7,665 nucleotides of DNA, from assembly GCA_946887385.1 (NCBI GenBank), contig CAMPKU010000211.1, positions 1 through 7,665 of the forward strand, given 5' to 3'. Origin of the DNA: an uncultured Gammaproteobacteria bacterium. GTDB lineage: Bacteria > Pseudomonadota > Gammaproteobacteria > Rariloculales > Rariloculaceae. The notes beneath the pieces are model-generated. The model had not been told where the DNA came from, searched no databases, and saw only the letters and a list, made by a program, of their open reading frames with translations. The position numbers were made by a program, and so were the translations under genes. Shown here piece by piece: positions 1 through 6,248 of this stretch; within the stretch, counting starts at the first letter, position 1; every line of letters starts with the position of its first letter.

Positions 1-208
1 CGCGCTCCGTGACGAGCATGTCGCCGTTCGGCAGCCACGCCATGCTCCACGGATTGCGCAAGCCTTCCGCGACCGTGACGACCTTGAACATCTCTCCCGC
101 CGGGCCGGGCGGTTGCGCGAACGCGAACGTGGAAACCGTAAGCGTCGCAGCGGCGAGCAGCCCCGTGGCCGCACGTGCCGACGTGGCCAGTATCGATGTT
201 GCCTTCAT
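1..208 (-). CDS. PQQ-dependent soluble aldose dehydrogenase-like protein, N-terminal part (partial)
   Basis: Reading the minus strand from an ATG at 208 gives 69 residues before the window ends, so the C-terminal bulk is missing. Residues 1-31 form a Sec-type signal peptide: a short positive start (MKATS), an Ala/Leu-rich core and an AFA-Q cleavage site, so export to the periplasm is expected. The mature start carries the block GLRNPWSMAWLPNGDMLVTE (about 49-68). This matches the first beta-propeller blade of the glucose/sorbosone dehydrogenase family, whose members are PQQ-dependent soluble aldose sugar dehydrogenases (YliI/Asd type) that oxidise sugars in the periplasm. The catalytic His and PQQ/calcium ligands lie outside the window, so activity cannot be checked. 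A Shine-Dalgarno AAGGA (216-220 on the complement) lies seven bases before the ATG. The gene is divergent from the amidohydrolase at 428 and shares its 219-bp upstream region. The family call rests on one motif plus the signal peptide. Confidence 0.85.
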   Translation of the reverse strand, partial: MKATSILATSARAATGLLAAATLTVSTFAFAQPPGPAGEMFKVVTVAEGLRNPWSMAWLPNGDMLVTER

Positions 209-351
209 GGATGATTCCTTTTTTGTTGAGCGTCCCCGCCCTTCGTCTCAAATCAAAAAGCAACGCGACCGCGCTGCCGATCTTGTGCTGCCCCGAGCGG
301 GCGTCCGCTGCAATCTTAGCGCGACGGTGAGGCCGGAGCGACTCTCGGGCC

Positions 352-367
352 ATCGAGAATTCTCGAT
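352..367. promoter_or_regulatory. Perfect 16-bp palindrome in divergent promoter region, candidate operator
   Basis: The sequence ATCGAGAATTCTCGAT is its own reverse complement with no spacer. It lies 61 bp before the amidohydrolase start and 144 bp before the divergent sugar dehydrogenase start. It is AT-richer than its surroundings and is flanked on both sides by a GGGCC copy (347-351 and 371-375). A two-fold symmetric site between divergent genes is the usual form of a binding site for a dimeric repressor or activator. No regulator gene is present in the window and I could not assign convincing -35/-10 boxes for either gene. The operator role is inference; the palindrome itself is directly visible. 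Confidence 0.4.
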
Positions 368-413
368 TCCGGGCCGGATTGACGCCCCCCGGCCGTTGGG
401 CGACCCTTGAGTC

Positions 414-420
414 AAAGGGG
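414..420 (+). promoter_or_regulatory. Ribosome binding site that fixes the amidohydrolase start
   Basis: AAAGGGG lies seven bases before the ATG at 428. The same frame stays open upstream to a TTG at 407, but that codon has no such site and would put seven extra residues before the twin-arginine motif. The site therefore supports 428 as the start. Confidence 0.7.
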
Positions 421-427
421 ACGAACC

Positions 428-1489
428 ATGAGCAATCGCAGGGCGTTTTTGCGAGCTGCGGGCGGCGCGGCGCTCGGGCTCGGCATGTTCCGTTCGCTCG
501 GCGTTGCTGCCCAAGCCGCGCCGAAACGGGTGCTGCTCGGCGGCCGCCGTGTCTCGATTGTGGATGTGCACGCACACTGCGTGTTCCCGGAAGTCTCGCG
601 CCGCGTGCCGGGCATCAACGCGCCGCGCGTGGCGCCGCCCACCCTCGTGCTCGGCCCCGAGCGGTTGGCCGCCATGGATGAGCGCGGCATCGACGTCCAA
701 GCGCTGAGCGTCAACGCCTACTGGTGGTACTCCGCGAGCCGCGACGATGCGCGCGCCGTGGTGGCCACGCACGACGAAGGCATTGCGGCCTGGTGCCGCG
801 AGCATCCGACTCGCTTCGTGGGCCTTTGCTCCGTCGCGCTCCAGTTTCCGGAGCTCGCGGCCGAGCAACTCGAGCACGCCGTCAAGAACTTGGGCGCGCG
901 CGGCGCCTCGATCGGTGGGCACGTTGCCAATGAGCCGCCCACGGGCGAGCAGTTCGATCCGTTTTGGGCGAAGGCGCAGGAGCTCGGCGTGCCCGTGTTC
1001 ATGCACCCGAACAACGCGTTGAATATCGCACGCGAAGGCGCGCTCGACGGCCGCGGCAACCTGGGGAACATCGTCGGCAATCCGCTCGAGACCACGGTGT
1101 TCTTGAGCCGCATGATCTTCGACGGCACGCTCGACCGGTTCCCGCGCCTCACTATCTGCGCGGCGCACGGCGGCGGCTACATCACCTCGTACTTGGGCCG
1201 CAGCGACGCGGCGTGCATCGTGCGCGACGATGCGAACTGCGCAAACGAGCGCAAGCCCAGCGAATACTTCAAGGATCAGATCGTCGTCGATTCGATGGTG
1301 TTCTCGTCGGAAGGGCTGCGTCATCTCGTCGCGGAAACGGGCGCGAGCCAAGTGGTCTACGGCTCCGACATCCCGTACTTCTGGCCCGACACGATCGACC
1401 TCATCGCCGAGGCTCCGTTCCTCTCCGACGCCGACAAGGAGGCGATCTTGGGCGGCAACCTGAAGCGCATGCTTAAAATCGGCGCGTGA
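428..1489 (+). CDS. Tat-exported amidohydrolase of the ACMSD-like (amidohydrolase 2) family
   Basis: The 353-residue product starts with a twin-arginine leader (NRRAFLRAAGGAALG, residues 3-17, then a hydrophobic stretch and AAQA near 27-30), so a folded, metal-loaded enzyme is probably exported by Tat. The rest is one TIM-barrel metal-dependent hydrolase domain. The expected metal and catalytic ligands are visible: HAH at 48-50 after VDV, H193 in FMHPNN, H247 in AAHGGG and D314 in GSDIP. Their spacing resembles aminocarboxymuconate-semialdehyde decarboxylase and related gamma-resorcylate-type decarboxylases, which are normally cytoplasmic. Family members are decarboxylases or hydrolases acting on aromatic or unsaturated carboxylates; the substrate here is unknown. 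The stop TGA overlaps or abuts the next gene, and a sulfatase and transporter follow, suggesting a catabolic operon. I am sure of the family and unsure of the reaction. Confidence 0.9.
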   Translation: MSNRRAFLRAAGGAALGLGMFRSLGVAAQAAPKRVLLGGRRVSIVDVHAHCVFPEVSRRVPGINAPRVAPPTLVLGPERLAAMDERGIDVQALSVNAYWWYSASRDDARAVVATHDEGIAAWCREHPTRFVGLCSVALQFPELAAEQLEHAVKNLGARGASIGGHVANEPPTGEQFDPFWAKAQELGVPVFMHPNNALNIAREGALDGRGNLGNIVGNPLETTVFLSRMIFDGTLDRFPRLTICAAHGGGYITSYLGRSDAACIVRDDANCANERKPSEYFKDQIVVDSMVFSSEGLRHLVAETGASQVVYGSDIPYFWPDTIDLIAEAPFLSDADKEAILGGNLKRMLKIGA

Positions 1490-1494
1490 GGCAG

Positions 1495-1917
1495 ATGGGA
1501 CCCCTGCGATATTTCCTCTTCGCCGCCGTGGGGCTCGTGGTGGCCTCGGTGCTGTTCCTTGCGTTGAATTTCATCGTCAGCGCCAACTTCGACGCGATGG
1601 TCGGCTTTCTCGAGCAGCGGATCATGCAGGCCACCTGCAGCCGCTATGAGCTCTCGGGAACGGTGCGCGACGTGCGGGGCCGGCCGGTGCCGTTCGCCAT
1701 CGTCGAAGCCTCGTACCTCGATGAGCGGCTTTCCACGCGCAGCAACCTCGACGGCACGTTCTTGCTCACCGAAGCCGAGGCCGTCTGCGATCGCCGCGAT
1801 CCGCGCAGCGTTCAGCTGCTCGTGATGGCGGACGGCTTTCGACCCAAACGTCAAGCTGTGCCTTTCGGGACGAGCATGCTCGAGATCGCCGTCGAGAGTC
1901 GCGATTTCAGGCCTTGA
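1495..1917 (+). CDS. Small membrane-anchored protein with carboxypeptidase-regulatory-like (Ig-fold) domain
   Basis: The product is about 140 residues from ATG 1495. An in-frame GTG at 1486 would add three residues and overlap the amidohydrolase stop as GTGA. Neither start has a well-spaced Shine-Dalgarno (GAGG at 1488-1491 is only three bases from the ATG), so translational coupling is likely. Residues 5-27 are one strongly hydrophobic helix (YFLFAAVGLVVASVLFLAL), an uncleaved anchor or signal. Residues about 54-120 read as a beta-sandwich of the carboxypeptidase regulatory-like type: SGTVRDVRGRPVPFAIVEA, then RSNLDGTFLLT and LLVMADGFRPKRQAVPFG. Cys48 and Cys98 could form a disulfide outside the membrane. 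Such domains usually bind or position partners rather than catalyse. Its place between two exported enzymes suggests an envelope accessory role, which is inference. I recognise the fold, not a named protein. Confidence 0.75.
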   Translation: MGPLRYFLFAAVGLVVASVLFLALNFIVSANFDAMVGFLEQRIMQATCSRYELSGTVRDVRGRPVPFAIVEASYLDERLSTRSNLDGTFLLTEAEAVCDRRDPRSVQLLVMADGFRPKRQAVPFGTSMLEIAVESRDFRP

Positions 1918-1988
1918 TGAACTCCGTGGAGGAGCTTCCCGCGGCGGATGCGCCGGTACCGGCGAGCGCGGAGCCGGCTCCGAAATAA
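1917..1988 (+). CDS. Possible 23-residue Ala/Pro-rich peptide, coupled to the upstream gene
   Basis: The stop of the preceding gene overlaps a new ATG as TGATG (1915-1919), a common coupling arrangement. The frame then runs 23 codons to TAA at 1986-1988, encoding an acidic Ala/Pro/Glu-rich peptide that begins MNSVEELPAADAP. Third codon positions are mostly G or C, as in real genes nearby, but such a short, low-complexity peptide can arise by chance in GC-rich DNA. It has no recognisable domain or membrane segment. Most annotation would leave it out; it is listed because of the overlap and because the 140-bp spacer is otherwise unexplained. Confidence 0.2.
   Translation: MNSVEELPAADAPVPASAEPAPK
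1951..1982. repeat. Two adjacent perfect 14-bp palindromes in the spacer before the sulfatase
   Basis: CGCCGGTACCGGCG (1951-1964) and CGGAGCCGGCTCCG (1969-1982) are each perfectly self-complementary and are separated by four bases. In RNA each would have to fold with strained loops or pair between copies of the transcript; in DNA they could bind a dimeric protein. The second is followed by AAATAAAA, not a T tract, so it does not look like an intrinsic terminator for the plus strand. They overlap the possible 23-codon ORF, whose Ala/Pro/Gly codons could generate such symmetry incidentally. Confidence 0.4.
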
Positions 1989-2058
1989 AACGCTCCCAGG
2001 CTCGCGCCGGCGGGCGTGCCGTAGCAGAATCCGCTCTCGACGTCTTGTTGGGGGGAAG

Positions 2059-3399
2059 ATGACGGATCACCTCAGTCGCCGAGACTTTCTCGGCGCGGCG
2101 GCGGGCGCGACCGCGGCTGCGCTCACTGTGCCGCGCCGCGCGCAAGCGCAGAAGCGGCCGAACGTGCTGTTCATCCTGGCCGACGACTTGGGCTATGGCG
2201 ACTTGAGCTGCTACGGCCGGCCCGACTACGACACGCCGGTGCTCGATCGGCTCGCGGCGCAAGGTATGAAGCTCATGAGCGCCTACGCGGCTGCGCCCGT
2301 GTGTACGCCCACGCGCTGCGCGTTCATCACCGGGCGCTATCCGCAGCGCTTCGCCGTAGGGCTTCAGGAGCCGCTCACGGCGGCGTCGCCGCCGGTCGGT
2401 CTAGCGGCCTCGGAGCCCACGATCGGCTCGCGCTTGCGCACGGCCGGCTACGAGACGGCGCTGATCGGCAAATGGCATCTCGGTTGGCGCGAGGAATACC
2501 GGCCGCACCGGCTCGGTTTCGACGAGTTCTACGGTAGCTTGAGCGGCGCGCTCGACTACTTCACGCACGTGGCGCCGGATGCCGGCGAGCCGGCACTGCC
2601 CGACTTGTGGGACAACGACACGCGCGTGCGCGCCGACGGTTATCTCACGAACCTGTTCACGGAACGCGCCGTGGAGTTCGTCGGGCGGCGGCGCACGAAG
2701 CCGTTTTACCTCAGCTTGCATTACTCGGCGCCGCATTCGCCGTGGGAAGGGCCGGATGATCGCCCCACCGCGAATCACGCGGACCACGGCAATGGCCCGA
2801 TGACCAACGGCGGGTCGCTCGAAACCTACGCGCGCATGATGCGCAGCATGGACGACGGCATCGGCCGCGTGCTCGCGGCGTTGCGCCGCGCGCGGCTCGA
2901 GCGCGACACGCTGGTGATCTTCACCAGCGACAACGGCGGCGAACGGTATTCGTTCCATTGGCCGTTCTCGTTTCAAAAGCTATTTTTGTTCGAAGGCGGC
3001 ATTCGCGTTCCGGCCATCGTGCGCTGGCCCGGCGTGGTGCCCGCGGGCGCCGTGTCGCAGCAGGCGGCGATCACCATGGATTGGACGGCCACGATCCTCG
3101 CGGCGGCCGGCGTCGGCGCCGATGCCGCGGCGCCCATCGACGGCGACGATTTGCTGCCCGTGATCACCGGCCAGCGGCCGGAATACGAGCGCGAGCTCTT
3201 CTGGCGCACGCGCACCCGCGCGGCCGCGCGCGTGGGGCAGTGGAAGTACGTGCAGGAAGGCAGCGAGGAGCATCTGTACGATCTCGCCGTCGATCTCGGT
3301 GAGAAAACCGATCTGAAGACACGCGAGACGGCCGCATTCGCCAACCTCAAGAGTCGTCATTCGCGCTGGGCGGCCGACATGCTGCCGCGGCCTAGCTAA
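2059..3399 (+). CDS. Tat-exported type I sulfatase (formylglycine-dependent, arylsulfatase family)
   Basis: The 446-residue product hydrolyses sulfate esters by family membership. A twin-arginine leader (SRRDFLGAAAG, 6-16, ending near AQA at 28-30) predicts Tat export. The sulfatase signature CTPTRCAFITGR starts at C82, and C82 in CxPxR is the residue converted to formylglycine. Other expected active-site residues are present: D42 D43 (calcium), R86, K138 and H140 (GKWHLG), H221 (LHYSAPHSPW), D291 N292 (TSDNGG) and K307 before EGGIRVP. The length is normal and the domain is intact through a C-terminal LYDL element. The frame stays open to an ATG at 1948, but that extension is an Arg-rich stretch; ATG 2059 follows a G-rich GGGGGGAAG and begins a proper Tat signal. 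No formylglycine-generating enzyme gene lies in the window. The transporter begins ten bases after the stop. The actual sulfate ester is unknown. Confidence 0.93.
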   Translation: MTDHLSRRDFLGAAAGATAAALTVPRRAQAQKRPNVLFILADDLGYGDLSCYGRPDYDTPVLDRLAAQGMKLMSAYAAAPVCTPTRCAFITGRYPQRFAVGLQEPLTAASPPVGLAASEPTIGSRLRTAGYETALIGKWHLGWREEYRPHRLGFDEFYGSLSGALDYFTHVAPDAGEPALPDLWDNDTRVRADGYLTNLFTERAVEFVGRRRTKPFYLSLHYSAPHSPWEGPDDRPTANHADHGNGPMTNGGSLETYARMMRSMDDGIGRVLAALRRARLERDTLVIFTSDNGGERYSFHWPFSFQKLFLFEGGIRVPAIVRWPGVVPAGAVSQQAAITMDWTATILAAAGVGADAAAPIDGDDLLPVITGQRPEYERELFWRTRTRAAARVGQWKYVQEGSEEHLYDLAVDLGEKTDLKTRETAAFANLKSRHSRWAADMLPRPS

Positions 3400-3409
3400 A
3401 AGGATTTTC

Positions 3410-4798
3410 ATGGCTATCGAAGCTACCGCCGCGGCCGATGCGGCCGCTGCCCAGCCGCTTGCCGACAAGAAGACGCTGCGCCGCGTGCTCGTGGCTGCGT
3501 CCGTCGGCACCTTGTTCGAGTGGTACGACTTCTATCTGTACGGCAGTCTCGCGATCTTTTTCGGCGCCCTGTTTTTCCCGTCGGAGAACGAGACGGCGGC
3601 GTTGCTCGCGAGTCTCGCCACGTTCGGCGCGGGCTTCGGCGTGCGGCCCCTCGGCGCGCTCGTGTTCGGCCACATCGGCGATCTCGTCGGCCGCAAGTAC
3701 ACGTTCCTCATCACGATGACCACGATGGGTCTCGCCACGGCGCTCGTTGGCTTCCTGCCGACGTACGCGCAGGCCGGTTTGCTCGCAACGGGGCTGCTCG
3801 TGCTGCTGCGCTTGCTCCAAGGGCTGGCGCTCGGCGGCGAGTACGGCGGCGCCGCCACGTACATCGCCGAGCACGTCCCGGACGAGAAGCGCGGCTACTA
3901 CACCAGCTTCATCCAAACCACGGCGACGCTGGGCTTTTTCTTGAGCATGGGCGTTATCGGCGCCACGCGTATCTGGTTCGGCGAGGAAGCCTTCCGCGAG
4001 TACGGTTGGCGCGTGCCGTTCTTGCTGTCGTTCGTGCTGCTCGGCGTGTCGCTCTACATCCGTTTGAAGATGAAGGAGTCGCCGTTATTCGCGAAGTTGA
4101 AGCAGGAGGGCCGCACGGCGGTCAATCCGCTGAAGGAAAGCTTCGTAAATCCGGTGAACTTGAAGTACGTGCTGCTCGCGCTGTTCGGCGCAACGGCCGG
4201 GCAGGGCGTGGTCTGGTACACGGGCCAGTTCTACGCACTCACGTTCTTGCAGAGCGCCCTCGGCATCGTCTGGAGCGACGCGTATCTGATCGTGTCGGTG
4301 GCGCTGCTGCTCACCACGCCGCTGTTCATCGTCTTTGGCGCCTGGTCCGATCGCATCGGCCGCAAGAAGATCATGCTCGGAGGCTGCGCGCTCGCGGCCG
4401 TTACCTACGTGCCGATTTACATGGCGATGAAATACTTCTCCGACCCGATCAATTGGCCGGCGATGGTGCTGCTGCTGTGCCTGCAGATGGTGTACGTGTG
4501 CATGGTCTACGGACCGATCGCGGCCTTCTTGGTGGAGCTGTTTCCCACCAAGATTCGCTACACGTCGATGTCGTTGCCGTATCACCTGGGCAACGGCTGG
4601 TTCGGCGGCTTCCTGCCGCTGATCGCGACGGCCGTGACGGCTTCTGCGTGGGCCCGCGAGACATTTGGCGAAGGTGCGATGTACACGGGGTTGATTTACC
4701 CCATCGCCGTCTGCGTGCTCACCGTGATCATCGGCTCGCTATACGTTCGCGAGACGAAGGACCACCGCATCGACGCCGTCGACCCGCACCGCCGCTGA
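3410..4798 (+). CDS. MFS transporter, metabolite:H+ symporter (MHS/ProP-KgtP-ShiA-like) family
   Basis: The 462-residue product is a 12-helix inner-membrane proton symporter of the MHS subgroup, known for importing small organic acids, betaine/proline or shikimate. The subgroup signature GTLFEWYDFYLYG (33-45) sits in helix 1. The major facilitator loop motif GHIGDLVGRKYT is at 87-98, RLLQGLALGGEYGGAAT at 134-150, and its repeat in the second half, AWSDRIGRKK, at 311-320. ELFPTKIRYTSMSLPYHLGN (376-395) is also typical. The protein is somewhat shorter than ProP and lacks its C-terminal coiled coil, so osmosensing is not indicated. An AAAAGGA site overlapping the sulfatase stop lies five bases before the ATG, so the two genes are almost certainly cotranscribed and perhaps coupled. 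Import of the product released by the upstream exported enzymes is a reasonable inference; the substrate is not readable. Confidence 0.92.
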   Translation: MAIEATAAADAAAAQPLADKKTLRRVLVAASVGTLFEWYDFYLYGSLAIFFGALFFPSENETAALLASLATFGAGFGVRPLGALVFGHIGDLVGRKYTFLITMTTMGLATALVGFLPTYAQAGLLATGLLVLLRLLQGLALGGEYGGAATYIAEHVPDEKRGYYTSFIQTTATLGFFLSMGVIGATRIWFGEEAFREYGWRVPFLLSFVLLGVSLYIRLKMKESPLFAKLKQEGRTAVNPLKESFVNPVNLKYVLLALFGATAGQGVVWYTGQFYALTFLQSALGIVWSDAYLIVSVALLLTTPLFIVFGAWSDRIGRKKIMLGGCALAAVTYVPIYMAMKYFSDPINWPAMVLLLCLQMVYVCMVYGPIAAFLVELFPTKIRYTSMSLPYHLGNGWFGGFLPLIATAVTASAWARETFGEGAMYTGLIYPIAVCVLTVIIGSLYVRETKDHRIDAVDPHRR

Positions 4799-4804
4799 CC
4801 GGCG
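4790..4804 (+). terminator. Weak hairpin across the transporter stop codon
   Basis: CGCCG (4790-4794) and CGGCG (4800-4804) can pair with a five-base loop containing the TGA stop. There is no T tract after it, so it is at best part of a weak or Rho-assisted end. Only about 30 bases separate the transporter from the convergent PfpI gene and no better terminator is visible there. Confidence 0.15.
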
Positions 4805-4828
4805 TTCGGAGGCGCGCCGCTTCGCGAT

Positions 4829-5422
4829 TCAGGCCGAAGGACGTTGCCCCGCGCGCGCTTCCTTGCGGCGGCCCGTGTGCCGGCCTTCGGCGAATTCCTC
4901 GATCGCCTTCGCAGAGAACGCCGGCAGATCATCGGGCTTGCGGCTCGTGACGAGGCCCTGATCGACGTGGACTTCTTCGTCCACCCAGGTGCCGCCGGCG
5001 TTCTTGATGTCGGTCTTCAGGCTTGGCCACGAGGTGAGCGTGCGGCCGCGCACGACGTCGGCCTCGACCAGCGTCCACGGGCCGTGGCAGATCGCGGCCA
5101 CGGGCTTCGATTGATCGAAAAACTCGCGCACGAACTCCACGGCAGGCCGGTTTGCGCGCAGCATGTCGGGATTCGCAACGCCTCCCGGTAGCACGAGGCC
5201 GTCGTAGTCGGCGGCGTCGGTATCCGTGACGAGCGTGTCGACTTCGAACGTGTCGCCCTTGTCGAGATGACGGAAGGCCTGAATCGTGCCCTTGTGCACG
5301 GACACGAGATCGACTGTTGCGCCGGCCTTCTGAATTTCGTGCCAAGGTTGCTCGAGCTCGCTCTGCTCGACACCGTCCGTTGCAAGAAATGCAATGCGTT
5401 TGCCTTCCAGCTTATTGGCCAT
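4829..5422 (-). CDS. DJ-1/PfpI family protein (type 1 glutamine amidotransferase-like)
   Basis: The 197-residue product from the ATG at 5422 belongs to the DJ-1/PfpI superfamily, close to the PfpI/YhbO stress-protein branch. These cytoplasmic proteins have been described as proteases, chaperones or glyoxal-adduct deglycases, the last being disputed. Visible marks are the N-terminal strand RIAFLATDGVEQSELEQPW (9-27) with the conserved glutamate E19, YDGLVLPGGVANPDMLR (73-89), and the nucleophile elbow AICHGPW with C112 and H113. A WPSLKTDIKNAGGTWVD block (132-148) is typical. The frame stays open upstream to 5803, but that part is antisense to pssA, while a GGTGGAG site lies six bases before ATG 5422. 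The last 18 or so residues are a basic tail beyond the usual fold. It is convergent with the transporter and divergent from pssA, so probably independent. The family is secure; the biochemical activity is not. Confidence 0.92.
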   Translation of the reverse strand: MANKLEGKRIAFLATDGVEQSELEQPWHEIQKAGATVDLVSVHKGTIQAFRHLDKGDTFEVDTLVTDTDAADYDGLVLPGGVANPDMLRANRPAVEFVREFFDQSKPVAAICHGPWTLVEADVVRGRTLTSWPSLKTDIKNAGGTWVDEEVHVDQGLVTSRKPDDLPAFSAKAIEEFAEGRHTGRRKEARAGQRPSA

Positions 5423-5428
5423 GGGTCT

Positions 5429-5435
5429 CTCCACC
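5429..5435 (-). promoter_or_regulatory. Ribosome binding site of the PfpI family gene
   Basis: On the complement, GGTGGAG lies six bases before the ATG at 5422. It decides this start over in-frame upstream candidates that would extend the protein into the divergent pssA gene. Confidence 0.65.
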
Positions 5436-5566
5436 TGTCCTTGGTCGTGATTAGGTTGCGGTCGAGCGGCGAACGGCCACTCGCCGGAAGGATTGCAAAT
5501 TGCGTGCCGGCGCGCGGCGACCCTCGCGTGTGTTAGCGTGTTCCCATACGCCCGTTTGCTACCGGG

Positions 5567-6208
5567 ATGCGCTTGAGCCTCGAGTCCCACACGCCGCGCC
5601 CGAAGCGCTTTTCGATGATCCGCGAATTTCACGTCGCGGATTGGTTCACGCTCGCAAACGCCATTTGCGGCACGGGCGCCGTGCTCACGAGCATGACGTA
5701 CCTCGAGACGGGCGATGTGAGCCGCCTCTATCTCGCCAGCGGCGCAATACTCGCGGCGCTCGTGTTCGACGTGCTCGACGGCCGCATTGCGCGCTGGCGG
5801 CAAACGTCGTCGCCCATGGGGCGGGAGCTCGATTCGCTGGCCGACGTGATCTCGTTCGGTGTGGCGCCCGCTGCGCTCGCGTATGCGTGCGGCATGCAGG
5901 GCTTCCTCGACCGTGTGGTCCTTGCGTACTTCGTGGCCTGCGGCGTCTCGCGTCTCGCCCGCTACAACGTTACGGCCGAGGCGCTATCCACCGACACGGG
6001 CAAGGTGGCTTACTTTGAAGGCACGCCGATCCCCACGTCGATCGTGCTCGTGGGCGTGCTTGCGGCTGCGGCCTACACGGGCGCGATCGGTGCGCAGCTG
6101 TGGTTCGGCGAGATCGAGATCGCCGGATTCCGGCTGCACTGGCTGACGCTGCTGTTCGCAGTGTCGGGCTCGCTGATGATCAGCCGCATCCGTATCCCGA
6201 AGATCTGA
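5567..6208 (+). CDS. pssA: CDP-diacylglycerol--serine O-phosphatidyltransferase
   Basis: This 213-residue membrane enzyme transfers a phosphatidyl group from CDP-diacylglycerol to L-serine, the first step to phosphatidylserine and phosphatidylethanolamine. The complete CDP-alcohol phosphotransferase motif is present: D68, D71-G72, A75-R76, G85, D89 and D93 (DGRIAR, eight residues, GRELDSLAD), which binds metal and the nucleotide. SRLARYN (128-134) and YFEGTPIPTS (149-158) are characteristic of type II PssA and separate it from PgsA-type paralogues. About six hydrophobic segments are visible (27-45, 55-70, 94-111, 114-126, 156-174, 190-206). It is slightly shorter than many relatives. ATG 5567 has no clear Shine-Dalgarno (only CCGGG), and an in-frame ATG at 5615 would remove 16 residues before the first helix, so the start is uncertain. 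No psd or other lipid gene is adjacent. Another CDP-alcohol transferase specificity is possible but less likely. Confidence 0.87.
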   Translation: MRLSLESHTPRPKRFSMIREFHVADWFTLANAICGTGAVLTSMTYLETGDVSRLYLASGAILAALVFDVLDGRIARWRQTSSPMGRELDSLADVISFGVAPAALAYACGMQGFLDRVVLAYFVACGVSRLARYNVTAEALSTDTGKVAYFEGTPIPTSIVLVGVLAAAAYTGAIGAQLWFGEIEIAGFRLHWLTLLFAVSGSLMISRIRIPKI

Positions 6209-6221
6209 CCCGCCGCGCGGG
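6209..6221 (+). terminator. Short GC hairpin directly after pssA
   Basis: CCCGC and GCGGG pair perfectly around a three-base CGC loop starting immediately after the pssA stop. The following bases (ATTCTCG) are not a T run, so intrinsic termination would be weak. The position supports a transcript-end role, but GC-rich stems of this size are common by chance. Confidence 0.25.
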
Positions 6222-6248
6222 ATTCTCGCGAATGCAGGGCGGCGAAAT

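Noticed and set aside
296..309. AGCGG-GCGT-CCGCT mini hairpin upstream of the amidohydrolase
   Set aside because: A five-base GC stem is expected by chance in DNA of this composition, with no T tract or other context.
248..1351. Long open frame on the minus strand opposite the amidohydrolase
   Set aside because: Arg/Ala/His-rich with no domain, directly antisense to a gene with intact catalytic motifs; a typical shadow of strong GC3 bias.
1948..2058. N-terminal extension of the sulfatase from ATG 1948
   Set aside because: It would add 37 mostly Arg/Ser residues before the twin-arginine signal, which normally sits at the extreme N-terminus.
1357..2262. Long minus-strand open frame across the small membrane protein, the spacer and the sulfatase start
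   Set aside because: Low-complexity Arg/Glu/Pro-rich translation with no motif, antisense to two supported genes.
4811..4818. GGCGCGCC palindrome between the convergent transporter and PfpI genes
   Set aside because: An eight-base GC palindrome is unremarkable here and has no flanking terminator features.
3520..4950. 476-codon plus-strand frame overlapping the transporter and extending beyond it
   Set aside because: Out of frame with the MHS signature and full of Arg/His runs; a shadow frame kept open by high GC.
5495..5503. GCAAATTGC nine-base symmetric site between the PfpI gene and pssA
   Set aside because: Too short to separate from chance, and no promoter boxes could be placed around it.
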